Source: Acidimicrobiia bacterium
GTDB lineage: Bacteria > Acidobacteriota > Vicinamibacteria > Vicinamibacterales > SCN-69-37
Direction: 5' to 3'
Length of the DNA stretch: 64,000 nt
NCBI GenBank assembly: GCA_016871335.1
Contig: VFZF01000005.1
Location: 116,547 to 180,546, forward strand
The translations under genes and the position numbers were made by a program. This document shows, piece by piece, positions 63,340 to 64,000 of this stretch (its first letter is position 1; every line of letters starts with the position of its first letter). Below the pieces are notes generated by a model. The model was not told the DNA's origin, searched no databases, and worked only from the letters and a program-made list of their open reading frames with translations.

Positions 63340-64000
63340 GGCCGATAGTCCGTATGAAGTGGCTGTTCCGATGACATAACGTGGTGGGTTCAACCGGTCG
63401 ATGCAACGATGGTGGCCAGTCTATCAGCTGGGGTCTGGTAGCCAAGTGTCTTGCGCGGCCGGCCATTGAGCCGTCGTGCGATGCCATCGAGCTGCGTCTG
63501 ACTCAGCAGGGCGAGGTCGGTGCCCTTCGGCAAGTACTGCCGCAGGAGGCCGTTGGTGTTCTCGTTGGAGCCGCGCGGCCACGGGCTCTGCGGATCGCAG
63601 AAGTACACCTGGACATCGGTCGCGATGGTGAAGGTCCGATGGGCGGCCAGCTCCAGCCCACGGTCCCACGTGAGCGAGGCCATCAACCCACGCGGCAGCG
63701 CCTGGACGCGGCGCGCGAGGGCGTGCACGACCGTGGCGGTATCTTTGCCGCGCAGGCGGACGAGCAGCACGTAGCGGGACTGGCGCTCCACGAGCGTGGC
63801 GACATACGAACGGCGTGCGCCGGCCAGGAGATCGCCTTCCCAATGCCCCGGGACGGCGCGGTCCTCGACCGCAGCGGGGCGGTCGCGAATCGACACGGCA
63901 TCGACGATCTGGCCGCGGCCCTGGCCGCGGATCGTGGCGTGGCGGGACCGACGCGTCGCCCGCGGACGCCGCAACTGTCGGAGCAGCGACCGCTTCAAGA
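63340..64000 (-). mobile_element. IS30-family insertion sequence, one end plus partial transposase
   Basis: Begins near 63340 with GGCCGATAGTCCGTATGAAGTGG (split here as GGCCGAT and AGTCCGTATGAAGTGG), then TGACATAACG at 63372-63381. The transposase reads leftwards and is cut by the window edge. The outer end matches the solo end at 38454-38495. Confidence 0.8.
63390..64000 (-). CDS. IS30-family transposase, partial (C-terminal part)
   Basis: About 203 residues are visible up to the stop at 63390-63392; the N-terminus with the HTH domain lies beyond the window. The DDE catalytic core is present: GHWEGDLLAGARRSYVATLV (first Asp), LTWDRGLELAAHRTFTIATD (second Asp), and SPWPRGSNENTNGLLRQYLP (Glu), followed by RRLNGRPRKTLGYQTPADRL. 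It appears intact as far as seen. Confidence 0.92.
   Translation of the reverse strand, partial: LKRSLLRQLRRPRATRRSRHATIRGQGRGQIVDAVSIRDRPAAVEDRAVPGHWEGDLLAGARRSYVATLVERQSRYVLLVRLRGKDTATVVHALARRVQALPRGLMASLTWDRGLELAAHRTFTIATDVQVYFCDPQSPWPRGSNENTNGLLRQYLPKGTDLALLSQTQLDGIARRLNGRPRKTLGYQTPADRLATIVASTG

Overview
The window is GC-rich, densely packed bacterial chromosome. It most resembles Acidobacteriota, probably a Vicinamibacteria-type soil organism. The inference rests on family content: a VWFA-related protein of the Acidobacteria-typical kind (26787-29000), a remnant of an acidobacterial orphan ABC permease (31626-31901), several large secreted peptidases and beta-propellers (HExxHxxGxxH metalloprotease, S9 peptidase, sortilin-like repeats, LVIVD repeats), a secreted MetX-like hydrolase and a DUF305 protein. 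No 16S rRNA is present, so the assignment is inference only.

Layout. 1-2531: aminotransferase (cut by the window edge) coupled to a soluble lytic transglycosylase. 2541-3933: a decayed NTR/TIMP-like gene, tmRNA, a long bidirectional terminator and a VapBC module. 3951-13623: lipase-like protein, TerB plus a serine-beta-lactamase-like protein lacking its serine, a CDF transporter, RlmN, a TonB-C protein, an anti-sigma/ECF sigma pair, then amidase-GerMN-RNase PH. 13744-20278: secreted metalloprotease, RdgB, a small zinc-ribbon membrane protein, a sortilin-like propeller. 20351-22690: feoAB with a dyad in the feoA leader. 22756-31584: secreted propellers, S9 peptidase, VWFA and DUF305 proteins. 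31626-39032: a scarred accessory stretch with an ABC-permease remnant, an exported MidA-like methyltransferase, GNAT/symporter, tRNA-Pro next to MazEF, a MetX-like hydrolase, and a GH51 remnant joined through an IS30-like end to a glutamine-synthetase remnant.

39019-54849 is the main system. Seven same-strand genes, nearly all joined by 4-nt stop/start overlaps, encode: a retropepsin-like/TPR exported protein, a membrane protein with a long disordered region, a MoxR AAA+ ATPase, DUF58, a BatA-like VWA membrane protein, a second membrane protein with two VWA-type regions around a GATase-like segment, and a 2178-residue exported TPR protein. Divergent from it are a TPR-thioredoxin fusion (CPPC) and, convergent to that, a DsbD reductase, which suggests an envelope folding/redox theme. 

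58817-64000: a truncated SUI1-like protein whose linker is a DNA-repeat-derived collagen-like tract, a truncated nucleotidyltransferase, then a DUF4956 - CotH/beta-helix - VTC polyphosphate-polymerase operon, ending in an IS30-family transposase at the window edge.

Several short repeat families (GTTCATCGG, GCGCGCTCAAGTTCAGCGCGCC, CGGGTCCTA, GCACCCA) lie between genes. Three of them also appear inside reading frames (rlmN, a TolB-like lipoprotein signal peptide, the SUI1-like protein).
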